NCBI GenBank assembly: GCA_964019695.1
Contig: OZ026522.1
Coordinates: 65,123,811 to 65,187,810 of the forward strand
Length of the DNA: 64,000 nt
Reading direction: 5' to 3'
Origin: Loripinus fragilis
Lineage: Eukaryota > Mollusca > Bivalvia > Lucinida > Lucinidae
Each line of letters opens with the position of its first letter. Position 1 is the first letter of the stretch. The position numbers and the translations under genes were made by a program. The notes under the pieces are model-generated. The model was not told where the DNA came from. It searched no databases and was given only the letters and a program-made list of their open reading frames with translations. Shown one piece after another: positions 35,101 through 41,100 of the stretch.

Positions 35101-38100
35101 GTTTGTTTTGTTGCTTTACGTCCCAATCACATGGGTGAAAGTTCAAAATTTCCAAAATCCTGAACTTTAGAAAATCAGAATTTAAAACTTGCTGTATGCC
35201 TCCAAATTATCAAAAATTCTAAGTTTAATGGTCAAATACCTTTAGATAAACTGAAACTAAATCAGAATAGCTATTATAACCTGCAGAATTTAGGATTTTA
35301 GCCTCAAAATCCTGAATTCAGGAATAATCCTGAAAACTTTCACCCATGCAATCAACAGCTATGGTCATGGCGGGATAGTCAGTTCACCTAACAACACTTT
35401 TTCGTGGGCAAGCTTGAACAAGCAGTAAACCAGTACTTCGTGCACATACTCTCGCTTGTAACTGACAACAATCCTTTTTGAATGATTCAGCAGAAGGGAG
35501 AAGAATGACCATAGAAATTATTTCATGATCAATCTCCAGGAAAGTATGGGACCGGGCCGGGATTGAACTCACGACCCCTGGATCTGCAGTCAGACACACA
35601 TCTGTTGCCAGGCACCTTACCAACTGCGCTATGCGGCCCGGTGTGTGCACACATTTTGAAAAGATGATTTTTTTCAGATTTATGATCAGTACCAAACTCT
35701 TGTGTACTGAGCCAGCCACTCATATGGAGCCTCAAAGCCATATCAAGTCATTAAAATACTCACAAAGCATGGTTGGTTTTTGGAGCTCATCTATGAAGTC
35801 ATAGAAGGGCAGGTTGGTGAGCCTGACATTTGGAAACAGTGTGATCACCCTGCCACCCAAGGCTGCTATGTCTGATGGAGTCAATGTCCTTGGACCTGAA
35901 AGAAAATTACAGTAAATTTTCTAAAATTTCAAACACTTTTCTCATTCTGTTCTTAAATATAATGCTGGTTATCAAGGCTAGAATTCACAAAAAGCATCTC
36001 AATATGGCAAACAGAGAAGACCCTGATCAGACTGCTTCTTCAGAAGCAGTCTGATCTGGGTCTGCGCTGCTTGTCTAGACCTTTTTAGCAGCCAACTAGT
36101 GTTAGAAATTTTTGAACACTTAGCATACCCACAATCGAAGTTGTCGTGCAGAGAAACACACTTTACAGCATAAAATAAAAACAAGTCACTGGAGCTTAAA
36201 AAAGAAGGCCAAGGTTACCAGGTCATAGTGTGTTCTCAAAAAGTATGCTGAGAATAATTTACATGTAATGTGCAAGGTTTGAAACTTATCTCTGCTGCAG
36301 AGAAACATACTTTACTGCATAAAGTTATGACAAAAGACACTATAAAGCATTATATTTAGGTAAAGGTCAGGGAGTCATACTGTGATAACTGTGTGCACTA
36401 AGATACATAATGCAATGGACACTCACAGCAATCTCTGCTGGAAAGATATGCAGTAAAATATAACAAATGTCAAAATGTAGGTCCTTTTCACAGCAGATAC
36501 TGTACTGACAATTACTATGAAAAAATTGACACTCAGAAATGAAAAACTCAATTTACTGTGCAAATTTGTGAGTCACTTCAGATTGACATGCTGGTTAAGG
36601 TCACTAGTTAGTGTCATAGTGCACGCACCAAGAACATGCAGAACAATATTACTAAGCTAGGTTCGACGCTAGCAGCAATCACTGCTGCAGAGATGCACAA
36701 TTTAATGCTGATAAACAAGATGGATGGAAATTTGAAATGCTAAGTGTACAAGAGGCTTTATATGGCCTTCGTGGACCTAGAGAAAGCATTTGACTGTGTC
36801 CCTCGGAAGGTTATCTGGTGGGCCCTGAGAAAGCTAGGTGTTGATGAATGGATTGTATGGTTAGTCTAGGGAATGTACGCTAATGCACGAAGCCGGGCTC
36901 ATGTTGGCGAGGGGTTCAGCCAAGAGATTGAGGTGAAGGTTTGGGTCCACCAGAGATCCATACTCAGTCCCTTGCTCTTCATCATTGTGCTGGAGGCCTT
37001 GTCATGTGAGTTTCGGGATGGTGTTCCCTGGGAGGACCTATATGCAGATATCTTGTCATCATTGCTGACTCCCTAGAGGAATGTGTTAGGAGGCTCTTGA
37101 TATGGAAAGAAGCCATGGAGAAGAAGGGATTGAGGGTAAATGCAGGAAATACAAAGGTCATGATCTGTGGTACAGGCCTGGACCTCTTGCAGAGTTCAGA
37201 TTAATACCATGCACTGTCAGTCGTACAGGAGTAGGCAACAACAGCAAATTTTGGGTGCATAAGAAATGCAGCGGGCTACAATGACTAGCACCAAATCCTA
37301 ATTATAGGAATATAGGTGTGCACGGTGCATGGGAAATGCCTGTCCTATTGACGACAGACCACAGAGTGAAGTCCAGGCCAGACCTGATAAGCTGGAGATG
37401 GTAGCTTCCTTCTGCTACCTGGGTGACATGCTTTCTGCTGGTGGAGGCTGTGAAATAACGATCACTACTCGTGTGAAAACAGCCTGGAAGAAGTTCAGGG
37501 AGCTACTACAAGTTCTCACATCCCCCCACCTCTCTTACAAGACCAGTGGCCATGTATACAGTTCTTGCGTGCTCCACGCCATGCTCCACGCCAGTGAAAC
37601 TTGGCCACTGACCAAGACGAACCTGCAGCGCAATGACAGGGCCATGATCAGACAGATCTGCAGTATCGAGCCAGACGATGTGGCCACAGTAAGGTCAAGC
37701 GAGCTACTGGCAAAGCTGGTGCTTGAGGATCTCAACCTCATTTTGAGAGAGAAGGTTTCCCTGGTTTGGGCACGTGGAGCGGTGTAGTGGTGCAGCCAGA
37801 ACAGCATGGGATATACAGATTGATGGCAGGGGGGGGGGGGGGGGGGGGGGGGGGCAGGGAGGCCCAAGCTAACATGGAAGAAATTGACTGAGAAAGACTT
37901 CCGTGAGTGGAAGCTCACGACAGTTGAACCTCATGAAAGGAGCACCTGGAGATCAGGTGTGAGATCTGCTATGCGTGCAGCTAGCCAGTTACCTGGAAGG
38001 GGGCCCACTGATGTGGATGATGCCCCTGCACCTGCATGTTCACCTGCATGTTAATCAAAAATCTGATTATGATATAATAAGCCACAGGTAAGTATTTGTT

Positions 38101-41100
38101 TTGAAAAGCACCTAGTGATATCATTCTTACCAGAATAGGCCAGCCTTGAAAACTGAATATAGTTTACTTAGTACAGGTTATGTCTCAATAGCAGTTAATC
38201 ATGCTTGCTTAACCCTACTGTGCTCAGAAAGACCAAAACTGAGGAGTTTTGGTCTTTCTGAGCACAGTAGGGTTAAAGAGCACTGAGTCTGTTCTAAAGG
38301 TGCACTTATTACAGCATGTTGGGTAATCATGTTGAATATGGTAATCAAATTTGATTGTTTACCTTGTGCACTATGGTTACTTTGTGCACTACTCGTCGCA
38401 GGGCGCTGCTGTGGAAATACATTGGTCAGCTGAAAACCAGGAAATGGTTGTGCTAGTCTTTGCATCAGCTGTTTTTGGATAGGTTGGCTAACCTGGTTAC
38501 CTGAAAATAATAACATATTTTCCTTAAGGGTTTGTTTTTACTGTAATTTACATGAACACTTAAATAGCCAAAGTTACAGAGTGAATGTCAACCCTAAATA
38601 TTACCTGATGTTTAAATACAAATGACTCCATAAAAGAAAAATCACAACAAATCTAAAGATGTGCTAAAAGATTTTGACTTCTAGCCTCACTTTGGGCATT
38701 TGCCCAAGTGTCTGAAGCCATCGAATGAAAGCTAGCCATGGATGGTACCAATCAGCACCCTAGATAAGTAGCGTATTTGCGTAAATACGCAATTAAAATC
38801 CTCAAAAAAGCAATTAAAATGAAATGTGTGCGTACCGAAAAGCAATTCTAACCATCGGTATGCAATTACATGCGATGTCATTGCGTACCATTTGGTCCAT
38901 TTCATTTCCATTTGGGTTATAAACAAATGCCAGTCGGGTATTGATTTTTTTTACTAGCGAGCGCTCAATATAGCTCCAGTTTTTGAATAAAATATCGGTG
39001 ACCAATCCAGTATTTCGCAGAAAAACACATGATGAAAGTGAAACTTTGCAAAGTTTACACGCTGGAATGTCAACAAGGGGATGAGATTTGCTTCAGGTAC
39101 AATAAAATCCGCTAGTTTGATACTTTAGAAAGACAGACGATGAGAGTGAATAAATATGCAAGCACATTCCCGATGGCTTCATGCAATAAGAAAACGTGTA
39201 ATCACAGAAAAAAAACGTGGCGTAAAAAATTATGAAAATACGCAATTGTTTTTGCAAGTACGCAATTGAGGATAACCAGGTAGCGTAAATACCCAATTGA
39301 CCCAAAAGCTTATCTAGGGCGCTGACCAATTGTCCAAATATCAATGCTTTCTAATAAATGGTTGGTAAGATTATCTGCATAAGTCAGAGTACTTTTTAAG
39401 GTGTCCTAGATTTTGACCTCTAGCCCCACCCTGGATCGTGAACCCTAGAGAATATCAGCCAGAAATATTACCTGTTGTTCAAATACAAATATTCAAATGA
39501 TTCTATACAAGAACAAAAACTAAGATATCCTAGATATTGATCTCTAGCTCCACCCTGGGGCATGGACCCAAGTGCCTGAAGCTGTAGAGTGGAAGGCAGC
39601 CATGTCCAAATAGATCATAAATGCTTTCTAATAAAGGGTTGGTATAGTGTCTGCATAAGTGAGAAAAATAGAATTCAATAGCACGATAAAGATGTCCTAG
39701 ATTTTGACCTCTAGCCCCACCCTGGGCCATGAACCCTCAGGTCCAGTCACAGAGAAATTCAGCTCTATATAGTAAATGTTGTTCAAAAACTAATGATTCT
39801 TTAAAAGAAAAGAAAAAAAATCAGAAAAATAAATCTTAAGATGTCCTAGATTTTTAACTCTAGCCCACCCTGGGGGTTGACCCAAAGGTCTGAAGCCATC
39901 AAAATGGAAGCCAACTATGAATGGTACCAAATTACCAATTGTCCAATTTGGACCAAATATGAATGCTTTCTAATAAATGGTTAGATATCAAAATGAGTAG
40001 TTTGACAGTTCTTACTTTTTACATACTTACTCTATAACCAACTAGAAAAAGTGCCCTGAGAAGCATGTACACTCCGTGGCCAATGCCCTTACTGTCCTAA
40101 TATAAAACTAAATTTTGACCTTTAAAGGGACGGCAACCCTGATGATTACTATGATTTATAAAAAAAGATCTTAATAAACCATGGATTTTGATACCAGTTT
40201 ATTCTAAATCGGTTGAAAAAAGTAAAAGCAGTGGGCGTTTGAATATTTGCAAATGGACTGTAATGAAAGCGGCCATATTGTAGGCTTAGTGACGTCACAC
40301 AGCCTAATTAAATATGCGTAATTAAAATAAAAGACAAACCAATGGATTACTTGCAATTATCTTTAATAAAACATTTTCCTTATGTATCAGTACCCTAGAT
40401 AAGCAGCGTATTTGCGTAAATACGCAATTAAAATCCACAAAAAAGCATTTAAAATTAAATGTGTGCGTACCGAAAAGCAATTCTAACGAGCGGTAAGCAA
40501 TTACATGTGATGTCTTTGCGTATCGTTTGGTCCATTTCGTTTCCATTTGGGTAATAAACAAATGCCAGTCGGGTATTGATTTCTTTTTCACTAGCGAGCG
40601 CGCAATATAATTCCAGTTTATGAATAAAATATCGGTGCCCAGTCCAGTATTTCGCGGAAAAAACACTATAATGAAAGTGAAACTTTGCAAAGTGTACACG
40701 CTCGAATGTCAACAAGGGGATGAGATTTGCTTCAGGTAAATAAAATCCGCTAGTTTGATACTTTAGAAAGGCAGACGATGGGAGTGAATAAATATGCAAG
40801 CACATTCCCAATGGCTTCATGCAATAAGAAAAGGTGTAATCACAGAAAAAAACGTGGCGAAAAAAATATGAAAATATGCAATTGTTTTTGCAAGTACGCA
40901 ATTGAGGATAACCAGGTTGCGTAAATACCCAATTGACCCAAAAGCTTATCTAGGGCGCTGATGTATAAAGCTGCATATCTGCTGAAACACAGATGCTGTG
41001 ATAGTATTAATAACAAAAAATTAAGCAGTTGAAAAAAATCTGAAACTTAATTAAATATTCAAAATGGTGGCTATATGTTGGCCATATTGAATTCTTAAAA

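Noticed and set aside
40455..40901. Open frame of 148 codons inside the 573-bp element
   Set aside because: The same frame is broken in the sister copy (38753-39324), so it is not maintained. It runs through the subterminal repeats.
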